64,000 nt of DNA, taken from Acidobacteriota bacterium. GTDB lineage: Bacteria > Acidobacteriota > UBA6911 > RPQK01 > JAJDTT01. The notes below the pieces were generated by a model, which was given only the letters and a program-made list of their open reading frames with translations, was not told where the DNA came from and made no database searches. The number at the start of each line of letters is the position of its first letter. The stretch's first letter is position 1. The stretch spans positions 143,580-207,579 of the forward strand of contig JAPPLF010000003.1 in the NCBI GenBank assembly GCA_028874215.1. Direction: 5' to 3'. Position numbers and translations under genes: made by a program. Below, piece after piece: positions 45,632-54,990 of the stretch.

Positions 45632-47944
45632 TTGATCTTCAGACCTTCCACTTGGAAAAGCCTGGTCCTTCTAACCGCCGTCCTGGCGCTGGCAGCCTGC
45701 AGCCACGACCCCTCGGAGAAGGGAACCAACCCCTACGGCCTGACCGAGCGGACCCTCTGGACCACCTCGCGCGTCATAGGATCTCCCGAACCCCCACCCC
45801 GATATCGCCTCCGGCGCGTTTTCCCCCAGCACACCTTCGAGAATCCCATCTTCATCGCTCAGGACCCCAATTCGGAGCGCCTGCTGGTGGCGGAGTACGG
45901 AGGCCGGATCTACAGCTTCCACGGAAACAACCCCGAGGCCGGAAAAGACCTCTTCCTCGACTGGAACCGCCGGGTCTCCGCCTTTTCTTTCCATCCGCGC
46001 TACCGCGACAACGGCCAGGTCTTCGTCTTCAGCCCCACCAACCCCAAGCTGGAAGACCGGAAGGATGAAGACGGCAACCGGATCAAGCAGCTCAGCCGGG
46101 TCTCCCGATTCGAGCTGGAACCGGGCAGCGACCCACCACGCCTGCGTCCCGAATCGGAACGGATCATCATCCAGTGGCCCGCGGGAGGCCACAACGGCGG
46201 CGAAGCCATCATCGGTCCGGACGGCTACCTCTACATCTGCACCGGGGACGGCACCAGTACCTCCGACCGGGAGCACACCGGCCAGGACATCGACGACCTG
46301 CTGGCAGTCATGATGCGGCTCGACGTGGAGCGGCCGGACCCGGGCCGGGCCTATTCCATTCCCCCGGACAACCCCTTCGTCGGCGTGCCCGGCGCCCGGG
46401 AGGAAATCTGGGCCTACGGCTTTCGAAATCCATGGCGGTTCAGCTTCGACCCGATCACGGGACAGCCCTGGGTCGGGGACGTGGGTCAGGATCTCTGGGA
46501 GCTCATCGAGCTGGTCAGCCGGGGCAGCAATCATGGATGGCCCGTGATGGAGGGCTCACACCCCTTTCATCCCAAAACGAAGCCGGGTCCCACTCCCATC
46601 GTCTCCCCGGTGATGGAGCATCACCATCGTGAGGCCCGCTCCATCACCGGCGGCTACGTCTACCAGGGAGACAAGTTTCCGGAGCTGAGAGGCGCCTACC
46701 TCTACGGGGATTACTCGTACGGGAAGATGTGGGGGTTGCGGTACGACCACGACCGGAAGGAAGTGGTCTGGCACCAGGAACTCGCCGACTCGTCCGTCAA
46801 CATCGTCAGTCTCGGCGTCGGGCGAGACGGTTCCTTCTATGCGCTGGACTACGACACCGGGGAGGTCTACGAATTGGACCACCGGCCGGCGCCGGAGAAG
46901 ATGCCGCCCTTTCCGCGGAAGCTGAGCGAGACCGGATTGTTCGCATCGGTGAAGGACCATCGGCCGGCTCCCGGCGTCATCCCGTATACGGTGAACGTCC
47001 CCTTCTGGTCCGACGGCGCCGCCAAGGAGCGGTTTCTCGCTCTGCCGGGCGAGATGCAGGTCAAGTTCAACGAACAAGGCACTTGGGAGTTTGACCCCGG
47101 CGCGGTGATGGTGAAGTCGTTCACCCTGGAGGCCGAGGAAGGCAACCCGGAGACGCGCCGGTACATCGAAACCCGGCTCCTGGTGAATGAGGACGACCGG
47201 TGGGTGGGATACACCTACGCCTGGAACGACGAGCAGACCGATGCCGCATTGGTGGAAGGGGACGGCCGCGACCAAACCTTTCGGATTCGGGACGGCCGGA
47301 TGCCCGGCGGAGAGCGAAGCCAGGTCTGGCGCTATCCCAGCCGCGAGGAGTGCATGTTCTGCCATTCCCGCGCGGCCGGCTTCGTGCTGGGAATGAACAC
47401 CCGGCAGATGAACCGCGACCAGGACTACGCCGGGACCACGGACAATCAGCTCAGAACACTCGACCACATCGGAGTCTTCAACGAACCGCTTGAGAAGCCC
47501 CCCGCGGAATACCCGGCCCTCCCGGACCCCTTCGGCACCGATGCGGACGTGGAGGCCAGGACCCGTGCCTATCTCCAAGTGAACTGCGCCATGTGCCACG
47601 CCCCGAGCGGCGGAGGAAACTCCCGATTCAACCTGGTCTACACGGCGGAACCGGACAAGGTCCGTCTGATCGACGAGTCGCCGATTCACGACACCATGGG
47701 AGTGGCCAACCCCCGGCTGGTGGCCCCGGGCGACCCTGACCGGTCGATCCTCTACCGGCGGCTGTTGGTACGAGGCCTGAACCAAATGCCCCCGACCAGC
47801 ACCAACCGAATCGACCAGCGCGGCGCGGAGCTGGTAGCAGAATGGATCCGGAACCTGGAAACCGAGTCCAAACTCGCCGCAAAAGCGCCAGAAGGGGCGA
47901 CTTTCAGTCGCCCAGTGGAACGGCGGCTTCCAGCCGCCGAATAG
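45632..47944 (+). CDS. Large lipoprotein: sugar-dehydrogenase-like propeller plus diheme C-terminal region
   Basis: 770 residues from a TTG at 45632. The lipobox is LALAAC. The first 400 residues are a glucose/sorbosone dehydrogenase-like propeller (FENPIFIAQDPNSERLLVAEYGG, PAGGHNGGEAIIGPDGYLYI, EIWAYGFRNPWRFSFDP). The C-terminal 300 residues carry two CxxCH haem motifs, CMFCHS and CAMCHA, with LNQMPPTS as a possible axial-Met region. Electrons from substrate oxidation could thus pass to haem in one polypeptide. The last 20 or so codons run through two hairpin repeats (47895, 47921), giving an odd tail FSRPVERRLPAAE. Confidence 0.8.
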   Translation: MIFRPSTWKSLVLLTAVLALAACSHDPSEKGTNPYGLTERTLWTTSRVIGSPEPPPRYRLRRVFPQHTFENPIFIAQDPNSERLLVAEYGGRIYSFHGNNPEAGKDLFLDWNRRVSAFSFHPRYRDNGQVFVFSPTNPKLEDRKDEDGNRIKQLSRVSRFELEPGSDPPRLRPESERIIIQWPAGGHNGGEAIIGPDGYLYICTGDGTSTSDREHTGQDIDDLLAVMMRLDVERPDPGRAYSIPPDNPFVGVPGAREEIWAYGFRNPWRFSFDPITGQPWVGDVGQDLWELIELVSRGSNHGWPVMEGSHPFHPKTKPGPTPIVSPVMEHHHREARSITGGYVYQGDKFPELRGAYLYGDYSYGKMWGLRYDHDRKEVVWHQELADSSVNIVSLGVGRDGSFYALDYDTGEVYELDHRPAPEKMPPFPRKLSETGLFASVKDHRPAPGVIPYTVNVPFWSDGAAKERFLALPGEMQVKFNEQGTWEFDPGAVMVKSFTLEAEEGNPETRRYIETRLLVNEDDRWVGYTYAWNDEQTDAALVEGDGRDQTFRIRDGRMPGGERSQVWRYPSREECMFCHSRAAGFVLGMNTRQMNRDQDYAGTTDNQLRTLDHIGVFNEPLEKPPAEYPALPDPFGTDADVEARTRAYLQVNCAMCHAPSGGGNSRFNLVYTAEPDKVRLIDESPIHDTMGVANPRLVAPGDPDRSILYRRLLVRGLNQMPPTSTNRIDQRGAELVAEWIRNLETESKLAAKAPEGATFSRPVERRLPAAE
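47895..47913 (+). repeat. Hairpin repeat inside the 3' end of the diheme lipoprotein gene
   Basis: GGGCGACT / AGTCGCCC with loop TTC, translated as part of the protein's tail. Confidence 0.65.
47921..47939 (+). terminator. Second hairpin repeat overlapping the stop region
   Basis: CGGCGGCT / AGCCGCCG with loop TCC, ending 3 bases before the TAG at 47942. Confidence 0.6.
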
Positions 47945-48054
47945 GAGACGACTTTCTTGAGGCCGAACGGGAACAATGTTTCGTTTCCGCTAAATGCGAG
48001 CGACATATTCGTGCCACTAAGCGGAAGCAACACTTTCTTGTCTCCGGCTGGGAA

Positions 48055-48074
48055 CGGCGGTTTCCTAACCGCCG
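48055..48074 (+). repeat. Hairpin repeat upstream of the esterase gene
   Basis: CGGCGGTT / AACCGCCG with loop TCCT, identical in stem to 45509 and to the inverted copy at 28072. Confidence 0.65.
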
Positions 48075-48136
48075 AACTCCAAAGTAACAACCCAATGAGT
48101 TCGTAACGGGCGACTCAAACCCGCCCCCCTAAACCG

Positions 48137-50128
48137 ATGGCAATATCCAACAATTCCCTCCTGAGCATCTGTTTGCTCCTCCCCTTCCTGGCCTCCCTCC
48201 ACGCCCAAAGCAAGCCCCGCCGGGTCACTCCCCTCTTGGAACAGGAGACCCTGCAGCAGGGGCTTCTCCACCACCTGCTCGGCGAATACCTCGTGTCGCG
48301 ATCCCCAAAATTACCACCCGTCCCCGCCCACGCCGAAGAATGGACGGCCCAAGCAAACGACATCCGCAGAAAGCTCCTCCAGGACGTCGTCTATCGCGGC
48401 TGGCCCCGCGAGTGGGTCGAGGCCCCCCTTCGCTTCCACGAGGTCGGTCCGCCCCAACAGCACCGCGGCTACCGCCTCCAGAAGCTCCTGATCCAAATCG
48501 TCCCCGGCCTGCAGATCTCCGCGTTGCTATACGAACCGGCGGGAGACCGGCATCCCCTGCCGGCGGTCCTCAACGTGAACGGCCACGCCCGGGGCCCTGG
48601 CAAGGCCGTCGAATACAAGCAGAAACGATGCATCAGCCTGGCTCGCCAGGGCGTAATGGCGCTGAATCTGGAATGGCTGGGCTGCGGTGAGTTGAATCTT
48701 CCCGAAAACAGCCACTGGTTCGGCGCCCATCTCGACTTGGTGGGAGCCAACGCCATCGGCCTCTTCTACCTGGCAATGCGGAAGGGGCTCGACTACCTGG
48801 AGCAGCATCCCCGGGTCGACCCGCAGCGCCTGGCCGTCACCGGGCTCTCGGGCGGCGGTTGGCAGACCATCATCCTCTCCTCCCTGGATGAGCGAGTCGC
48901 TGCGTCCATACCGGTCGCCGGCTACTCCGCCCTGATCTCAAGAGTCGAACGGCCGCAGGACACAGGGGACATCGAGCAGAACGCCACCGACCTGCTCCGG
49001 GGCCAGGACTACTCGACGTTGACCGCCATGCGCGCCCCCAAGCCGACTCTCCTGATCTACAACGCCGAGGACGAATGCTGTTTCCGAGCTCCCTTGGTCC
49101 GGCCCTACATCTACGATGACGTCAAGCCCTTCTTCGCCCTTTTCGGCAAGGGAGACCACCTGGGCTGGCATGAAAACACCGATCCCTCCACCCACAACTA
49201 CCAACTGGACAACCGGCTCCAGGCCTACCGCCACCTGTCCCGGCATTTCGGACTCGGGCCCTGGGACCGGGAAGACCCCGTCGACCGGGAGATCCAGAGC
49301 TACGAGGATCTGGTGGTCGGAATACCGGAGGACAACCTCACCATCGTGGGAGTGGCGCGCCAACTGGCGAACCAGAAGCTGCAGGAAGCGGCTCCGGACG
49401 AAGGCCGGGCGGCTGAAGATCTCAAGGACCGCCGGGCCCGACTTCGATCACTGGTCCGTTTCCAGCCGGTCAAGGTCAAGCATGGCTGGGCGCTCCACAA
49501 CACCAAGAACCGGGGGGTGGAATCGTATTCCTATCGAATCCATTTCACCGACGGACTCGCGGCGTCGGCCCTCTGGGGGAAGGGAATCGACACCCCGGAA
49601 GGCGCTCCAGCGTCGATCCTGATTCTTGACGAGGGCAAGGCGATGGCGGGCCAGCAAGCCTCGGACCGGATCAACTGGGGGGAGCAGGTGCTGACAGTGG
49701 ACCTGATCCTGACCGGGGAAGCACAGCCGCAGAGAAGGAATACGTCGGACTCCCACCGATACGCTCAGCTCATGGCCACAGTGGGGGACCGCCCGCTGGG
49801 CATTCGAGCTTCACATCTGTTGGCCCTGGCCAAATGGCTCAAGGACCATCACGGCGCGCCGGAAGTCCGGGTCGAAGCCCACGGTTTCCGGAGCCAAGTG
49901 GTCGCCCTTCTGGGCGCTGCACTGGACCCAACGGCATTTTCGGAGGTCAGAGTCGACCAAGGCATAAAGAGCCTGGACCACCTTCTGGCCAAGCCGGTCC
50001 CGTACGAGGAAGCTCCGGAACTGTTCTGCCTGGGGCTCTTCCCTGAATTCGATCTGGAGCGCTTGATCCCGTTGGCCGAACCGGTCCGGGTAGTGCAGCG
50101 GTTCGACTCATCCGATTCTGGAGATTGA
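48137..50128 (+). CDS. Secreted alpha/beta-hydrolase, acetyl-xylan-esterase-like
   Basis: 663 residues with a signal peptide (LLSICLLLPFLASLHAQ). The hydrolase core has the nucleophile Ser in VTGLSGGGWQTIILSS, acid Asp in LLIYNAEDECCF and His in DPSTHNYQLDNR, resembling carbohydrate esterase families 7/15. A C-terminal extension of about 250 residues is less conserved. It probably de-esterifies plant or algal polysaccharide. No strong ribosome site precedes the ATG, and hairpin repeats lie just upstream. Confidence 0.75.
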   Translation: MAISNNSLLSICLLLPFLASLHAQSKPRRVTPLLEQETLQQGLLHHLLGEYLVSRSPKLPPVPAHAEEWTAQANDIRRKLLQDVVYRGWPREWVEAPLRFHEVGPPQQHRGYRLQKLLIQIVPGLQISALLYEPAGDRHPLPAVLNVNGHARGPGKAVEYKQKRCISLARQGVMALNLEWLGCGELNLPENSHWFGAHLDLVGANAIGLFYLAMRKGLDYLEQHPRVDPQRLAVTGLSGGGWQTIILSSLDERVAASIPVAGYSALISRVERPQDTGDIEQNATDLLRGQDYSTLTAMRAPKPTLLIYNAEDECCFRAPLVRPYIYDDVKPFFALFGKGDHLGWHENTDPSTHNYQLDNRLQAYRHLSRHFGLGPWDREDPVDREIQSYEDLVVGIPEDNLTIVGVARQLANQKLQEAAPDEGRAAEDLKDRRARLRSLVRFQPVKVKHGWALHNTKNRGVESYSYRIHFTDGLAASALWGKGIDTPEGAPASILILDEGKAMAGQQASDRINWGEQVLTVDLILTGEAQPQRRNTSDSHRYAQLMATVGDRPLGIRASHLLALAKWLKDHHGAPEVRVEAHGFRSQVVALLGAALDPTAFSEVRVDQGIKSLDHLLAKPVPYEEAPELFCLGLFPEFDLERLIPLAEPVRVVQRFDSSDSGD

Positions 50129-50158
50129 GTCTCCAGCGATCACACGGCGTCCTGGGAG

Positions 50159-50178
50159 CGGGGACATTCTTGTCCCCG
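50159..50178 (+). terminator. Hairpin after the esterase gene
   Basis: CGGGGACA / TGTCCCCG with loop TTCT, followed by TCTTA; 31 bases after the stop. Confidence 0.6.
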
Positions 50179-50304
50179 TCTTAATCGTCGATGCAGAATC
50201 GGCGGCTGGAGAGCCGATGCTCCCAGACACCCCGGCCTTCTGACTGGATGGCGCTGGTCTGGGGCCGGTGGGGGGCTCCTTACGAGGATTTTTGCCCCTC
50301 AATT

Positions 50305-50514
50305 TCATGTAACGATGACCTTCTCCTCATGGCAGCCGCCTACCGAAGCCAGCAGGGCGTCTCGCCGGTTGAGTTCAAGCGCTTCGGAGAGCGTCTCGGC
50401 GAGGCTATTTATCAACTCCTCATGTGTGCGTTCCTGACAATTCACGCCGGAGACTTCCTCAATCCAGCCGATCCACCATTCACCACGATGCTTCACGATG
50501 GTCGTGTATTCCAT
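50305..50514 (-). CDS. hicB: HicB-family antitoxin, orphan
   Basis: 69 residues with the HicB beta-sheet start EYTTIVKHRGEWWIGWIEEVSGVNCQERTHEELINSLAETLSEALELN seen in sections. The stop TGA overlaps an ATG (50308), the arrangement used for a coupled toxin, but the frame after MKLRGK does not resemble HicA. The antitoxin therefore seems to have lost its partner. Confidence 0.7.
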   Translation of the reverse strand: MEYTTIVKHRGEWWIGWIEEVSGVNCQERTHEELINSLAETLSEALELNRRDALLASVGGCHEEKVIVT

Positions 50515-50613
50515 GTTTGCTCTTTCTCTCCACGAAATCAGTACGAAGCAAGAGTCGTCATGGCATTCAACCGTCCCTGCATCCCGGCGAACTGGGTTGC
50601 TCTGGACAGGACA

Positions 50614-50624
50614 GGGACTGTCCC
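50614..50624 (+). repeat. Dispersed repeat, copy 4 (palindromic variant)
   Basis: GGGACTGTCCC in ACAGGGACTGTCCCTTTCCC. Confidence 0.6.
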
Positions 50625-50652
50625 TTTCCCGCGCGGATACACGCGCAGAGAA

Positions 50653-50665
50653 GGTGACTCTCCCC
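50653..50665 (+). repeat. Dispersed repeat, copy 5 (variant)
   Basis: GGTGACTCTCCCC in GAGAAGGTGACTCTCCCCTC, 29 bases from copy 4. Confidence 0.55.
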
Positions 50666-50686
50666 TCTCGCGAGCCCTGGGCAAGG

Positions 50687-51274
50687 TCAACATGCCATGG
50701 AGTCGCCGTTCATGATCGAGTCGACGAATATCCTGAAACTGGGACTCCGTTCCGCGATGGTGCTGGTGTTAAGAATCTTCGCGATCTCTTCAGAAATCCG
50801 GGCCGTATAGACCCGGTTTCCGAGCAAATGCTTGAGGTGAAGCTTCGGATTTCGGATCTCGTCCGGTTTCGATGTGTCCACCTGCCCAAGGTCTCGACCC
50901 AAGTATTCTCTGAGATTCCTGGCGTCGGCGAAATACCACGCTTCCAAGTGGTGTTGCGCATAGGCGTACAGAACACATGCCTCGATTCCACGTAGCCTTG
51001 CAGGAAGTCGACTCTGAATTGGCGCCAAGACCTCATCAGGATGCGTGCCATCGAGATCCATGACCATGATGAACTTGTCGGGTGGTGAATTCAGGTTTTC
51101 ATACCATACTGACTTGATGAGTTTTTCTGCCATCATCAAGTTGAGCAACTTGTTCCTCGGCGGTATGCGCACATCGTCTACGGTGATACCGTGATCCTGC
51201 AGGTGACGAACCAAGAAAGGCAACGCTCGACGTTCGGTTTCACCGGGCGCTATGATGACGACGCTTTTCTTCAT
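50687..51274 (-). CDS. DUF4276 family TOPRIM-like protein of a two-gene ATPase system
   Basis: 195 residues. The N-terminal strand VVIIAPGETERRALPFL carries the conserved Glu, and FIMVMDLDGTHPDEV supplies the DxD (Asp73, Asp75): together the metal-binding signature of the TOPRIM fold. ALEAWYFAD-type segment HHLEAWYFADARNLREYLG is characteristic of DUF4276. The ATG lies 3 bases after the stop of the upstream ATPase, so the two are one operon. By analogy with Gabija, PARIS and OLD nucleases (ATPase plus TOPRIM), I infer an anti-phage or DNA-cleaving role; this exact pair is not one I know as characterised. Confidence 0.75.
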   Translation of the reverse strand: MKKSVVIIAPGETERRALPFLVRHLQDHGITVDDVRIPPRNKLLNLMMAEKLIKSVWYENLNSPPDKFIMVMDLDGTHPDEVLAPIQSRLPARLRGIEACVLYAYAQHHLEAWYFADARNLREYLGRDLGQVDTSKPDEIRNPKLHLKHLLGNRVYTARISEEIAKILNTSTIAERSPSFRIFVDSIMNGDSMAC

Positions 51275-51277
51275 CCT

Positions 51278-52408
51278 TTAGTCGCTACCAAATCCCTTTG
51301 TTTCGTAGAACTCTCCGAGACCGAATCCGGACTCGTTCAATGCCCTTTGCACGCGTTCCGGATTCTCCTGGCTCAAGACCGTCGTGCCCAATTGGGAGTC
51401 GCGCCGGACGACGCGAACCGCTTCCGGTCTGTTCAGAAAGTCGAGAAGCAGAGGAGAGTGGGTCGTCACCAGGAACTGGACGCGGGGACACTCACTCTGA
51501 AGGTGATCCAGAAACGCAGACAACGCTGTCGGATGGATGTAGTTCTCAGGTTCCTCGATACCGATCAGATTGGTTTCGGGCTCCGAGTGCAGCGCCGTCA
51601 TCAGCGCTAACAGGCGCAAGGTCCCGCTGGATGCTCCCATCTGGTGCACCGGCCACTCAAGCCCCGGCTCCTTCTGGACAAAATAGAAGCGATCCTCGGA
51701 TTCTCGCGGGATTATGTTTACGGGAAGCCCGAGAATCGATCGTGTCGATTCTACGACGCGGTTGAATGTCTCCGGAGAATCGGCATTGAGCGAATGCAGC
51801 GTCCCGCCCAGATTGCGGCCGTAGTGGTCGAACCTTCCCGAATCCAATCCTGCCCAATCGCGGCGGAGTAAAAACGGATTGGGATCGAAGAACCCCCACC
51901 GGCTGATGAACTCGGCCACGTCGCGAGCCCGAAAAGATGCATCGGCTGCCGCAGCGGTCAGTGCGCATGATGTCGGTCCCTGCTTCAGCGCGACTCTGCC
52001 CTGTTCTCCGGACCACCACCAGCCGCTACCATTCTTGGCCTCCAGCAGATGCTCTGGCGGACGGTCATGGTGCAGCTCATTGACATGCTCTTCGGTGTAG
52101 AACCCGGAGCCACGCCGGACGATGCAGAGTTCCCATTCGAACCTCCTTTCGCCGTCTTCAAGGTGGACTTTCAGCCTAATCTGCTGTGCCCCCAATCCCT
52201 TCCATGCCAAGTGGATAAAGCCACCCCGTGAAAATACCGGCTCTCGAAAATCGCGCGCTCGCACGGCTTCACTCAAGAAACGGAGCGCGTCGAGAATAGT
52301 GCTCTTGCCCGCCGCATTAGAGCCAATGAACAGATTGAAATCGTTCAGTTCGATGCTCTGATCAAGAAGGCTGCGGTAGCGATTCGCGTGAAGTTTCAGG
52401 AGCTTCAT
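51278..52408 (-). CDS. RecF/OLD-like AAA ATPase of a two-gene ATPase/TOPRIM system
   Basis: 376 residues from the ATG at 52408 (CAGGAG upstream). It starts LKLHANRYRSLLDQSIEL as in ABC-type SMC/RecF ATPases; Walker A is IGSNAAGKSTIL (residues 28-39), the signature-like loop is GASSGTLRLLALMTAL, Walker B is TNLIGIEEPENYIHP with the D-loop and LVTTHSPLLLDFL as the switch His. It lacks its own TOPRIM domain, which is supplied by the next gene 3 bases downstream. It is flanked by a HicB relic, transposase fragments and dispersed repeats, i.e. a mobile defence-type setting. Confidence 0.8.
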   Translation of the reverse strand: MKLLKLHANRYRSLLDQSIELNDFNLFIGSNAAGKSTILDALRFLSEAVRARDFREPVFSRGGFIHLAWKGLGAQQIRLKVHLEDGERRFEWELCIVRRGSGFYTEEHVNELHHDRPPEHLLEAKNGSGWWWSGEQGRVALKQGPTSCALTAAAADASFRARDVAEFISRWGFFDPNPFLLRRDWAGLDSGRFDHYGRNLGGTLHSLNADSPETFNRVVESTRSILGLPVNIIPRESEDRFYFVQKEPGLEWPVHQMGASSGTLRLLALMTALHSEPETNLIGIEEPENYIHPTALSAFLDHLQSECPRVQFLVTTHSPLLLDFLNRPEAVRVVRRDSQLGTTVLSQENPERVQRALNESGFGLGEFYETKGFGSD

Positions 52409-52541
52409 GGGTAAGATCAAACTACCACAACGACCGACGGTGGGGGCCCGCCTGTGGAGCATTTTCCGAGAGCGTCTCCAGCGATCAAGCGGTTCCGGGC
52501 CCCATGACGACTTGGAGCGCAGAGATCCTCGCAGAGAACCT

Positions 52542-52551
52542 GACTGTCCCC
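52542..52551 (+). repeat. Dispersed repeat, copy 6
   Basis: GACTGTCCCC in ACCTGACTGTCCCCTTCTCC. Confidence 0.65.
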
Positions 52552-52621
52552 TTCTCCTCCATGCTCTGGGTTGGACGCCGCGGGTCTTTCGAGGTCATGG
52601 TGGAGAAGCGACAGAGAAGGT

Positions 52622-52631
52622 GACTGTCCCC
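52622..52631 (+). repeat. Dispersed repeat, copy 7
   Basis: GACTGTCCCC in AAGGTGACTGTCCCCTCCTC, at the edge of the IS630 fragment. Confidence 0.7.
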
Positions 52632-52639
52632 TCCTCACA

Positions 52640-52978
52640 CACGTGCCATGCGCGCCGTCGAAGATGACTTCCCGCGGCGACCGCACCCGCCGCTTGCGCT
52701 CCAAGGCGAACTCCAACCGCTGCTCCATAAACCGCCGTTTCAGGCGCTCGACCGTTCGGGCCCAGACACCCAGCGCCTCGGCCACCCGGCGCCCGGTCGC
52801 ACGACGAGAGCGCCCGCACGTACAGGAACCGCTTCCCGGTGGTCTTGGTCGCAGCCCGGGTCAATACCTCCAATTCCCAACGCTCTTCCGCAGTGAGCGT
52901 GACACGATAGCGTGGTGCCGTGAGAACCCCTTCTTCCGAGTCCTCCAGCCTCCTGCCATAATTTGCGCCCAATTTCAT
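52640..52978 (-). pseudogene. IS630-type transposase, N-terminal fragment, frameshifted
   Basis: On the minus strand RYRVTLTAEERWELEVLTR is the typical IS630 start. After one frameshift near 52790 the second frame continues with ALGVWARTVERLKRRF and LEFALERKRR, the helix-turn-helix region. Sequence stops at the repeat core at 52622-52631; the DDE domain is absent. Confidence 0.7.
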
Positions 52979-53170
52979 GTCATGGAGTACCAGCCGCGGT
53001 CCGAGCGGCCAAGGCGCGATTGGAGACGGCGCAATGAGCGGCAGATCGGGCCCGGGGCTGGAAACCGGGACAGGATCGGCCTGCGAAGAGTGGGCCACGC
53101 TACAAACGAGCGTGCCGGGAACCGGGTCCGAAGGAGCAGAGCAACTTCACAGAACGGGAGAGCGGGAGTC

Positions 53171-54508
53171 ATGACTGACCAGTGCAATCATCGTACAAGG
53201 CCCGGGAAGAGGATCTTGATTCTCCTTGGGTCCTGGCTGTGGGTTTTCGGCTTTGCACCGCAACTCCACCTTCTTGCCACCGGCGAAATGACTACGGTGA
53301 GGTTGCAACGCCTGACCGTTCGTCTGGAACAGCCCATCCAGGTGACCCAAACCGTCGGTCATGCCTGGTTTCCAACTCTGGCCAAGTTTCCTTCCGGTGA
53401 GTTGATGGTGACCTATGCCGTGTCAGCGGATTCCAACGCGAATCCCTATTCGGTTCGCGGTTTTCAGACCTCCAGAAATGGCGGCCGCAGCTGGGGACAC
53501 CGCTATGACCTCATCCCCGACCTTCAACCATCCATTTTCGTACCTCAGGCAGATGGATCTCTACTGGCCATCCTGGCCCATCTCTACCAACCCGATCGGG
53601 AGGAAAGACACAACCTTCACACCAGCTACACTCTTTTCGAGCGCGGCGGGAGCCGCGTTGTTGTGGAACCGGGCGGTGTGCGGGTAGCGGACTGGCCTTG
53701 GCCGGTGGGCACGTTTCCGAGCCAGATCCCTCGAACCAACTGGATTGCCCGACTGAAGTTCTGCGGCGATGCTCTTCAGATGGGTGATCGTCTCCTGGCC
53801 AACGGGTACATGAGGACCGGGGGGAACCTGGAACCTCGAAAGGAAGAGAAGGTAATCAGCCTGCTCTTTGTTTCTGAGGACAAGGGACGGACATGGCGCT
53901 ACTTTTCAACCGTGGCTGATCCTTCAGTGATGACTGCCGACGCCCGGAGGCGGGATCCTGAAGATCCGCGCTACCAGGGTCGGCCCTGGCCTCAAGAACT
54001 CTTGGAAGCCAGTGAGACCTCGATGATCCAGCTCGCCGATGGAGACCTCATGGCTGTGTTTCGAGTCGGCCATTTCCTGGACCTGGGCCGGACCTACAGC
54101 AGTGATGGAGGCCGTTCCTGGACCCGGGTGGAGCCCATCCCCCCCTTCAGCGTAGCGCCGAGCATGGTACGCACCCGGAATAACACCATCGTGCTCTCCA
54201 GCGGCCGCCCCGGTCTACGTGTCTGGTTCTCGACCGACGCTCGGGCGCAGACTTGGCAGGACATCGACATCCTCGAACATCACAACCGTTGGGCTCCAGA
54301 CGCCAGCTATCGCATTTCCCAGCAGGGCCGGAGGGGCGGAAGGGGTCAGACCACCTCTTACACGGAGATCGTGGAGATCTCGGCCAACCGGCTGCTGCTG
54401 GTGTACGACCGCGCTCCCTTCGGCTGGGATCCAACGCCCATCGATTCCGGCGAACGAAGCCGCGTTTTCGTTTTACCGATCGAGGTGCAGCGCGATTCGG
54501 ATCTATAA
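53171..54508 (+). CDS. Sialidase/BNR-family exported protein
   Basis: 445 residues from the ATG at 53171 (GGGAG close upstream). The hydrophobic start ILILLGSWLWVFGFAPQLHLLA is a signal peptide or anchor. Propeller motifs: AWFPTLAKFPSGELMVTYA, TSRNGGRSWGHRY, SEDKGRTWRYF, SSDGGRSWTRV, STDARAQTWQDI. It is the third sialidase-type gene in the window and the only one inside the decayed island. Substrate unknown. Confidence 0.75.
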   Translation: MTDQCNHRTRPGKRILILLGSWLWVFGFAPQLHLLATGEMTTVRLQRLTVRLEQPIQVTQTVGHAWFPTLAKFPSGELMVTYAVSADSNANPYSVRGFQTSRNGGRSWGHRYDLIPDLQPSIFVPQADGSLLAILAHLYQPDREERHNLHTSYTLFERGGSRVVVEPGGVRVADWPWPVGTFPSQIPRTNWIARLKFCGDALQMGDRLLANGYMRTGGNLEPRKEEKVISLLFVSEDKGRTWRYFSTVADPSVMTADARRRDPEDPRYQGRPWPQELLEASETSMIQLADGDLMAVFRVGHFLDLGRTYSSDGGRSWTRVEPIPPFSVAPSMVRTRNNTIVLSSGRPGLRVWFSTDARAQTWQDIDILEHHNRWAPDASYRISQQGRRGGRGQTTSYTEIVEISANRLLLVYDRAPFGWDPTPIDSGERSRVFVLPIEVQRDSDL

Positions 54509-54990
54509 GTCTGACTAACGACCTTTGCCACACCCCCGATTCCTAAGAAACATCGTCTTTTCTTTTGGGCATTATCCAGAGAACTTGACTCCTCCTACTC
54601 CCGGTCCCTGGAAAAACCACGGTATATCCAACCGATGGACCAACCGAGTGCGAGTTCGAACAGGCAAGGAGCAAGCCAGAACCAAACCCATCAGATCCAT
54701 GATGGCTGACTGAGGAAAAACTGTTGAGAAGCCTGTACAAGACCTATGGAAAGACTGTTAACTGATGTGGATAAACGACTTACGGGATTTTTCTGTTGAC
54801 ATGAAAACTCTAGCAGCCTACCCTGACGCCGTGTCACCGAATATGCTCTCCATGCCAGACTGGATGGCAACCGGAGGAGGTATGGAAACAGGACCGAATG
54901 CTGGAGCTTTCCCAGATGTGGACGAGTTCACAGGCGGAATCGTGTCAGTATTCGCCGTTACTATCGGGTCTGACTTTCTTGGGAGGAACA
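54509..54990. other. Spacer without a supportable gene
   Basis: About 480 bases of lower GC. TTGACA occurs at 54794 but no matching -10 box follows at proper spacing. No repeats or hairpins seen. Confidence 0.45.

Noticed and set aside
50108..50308. HicA toxin gene after hicB
   Set aside because: The overlapping ATG is right, but the translation (GKNPRKEPPTGPRPAPSS) has no HicA features and runs through a hairpin.
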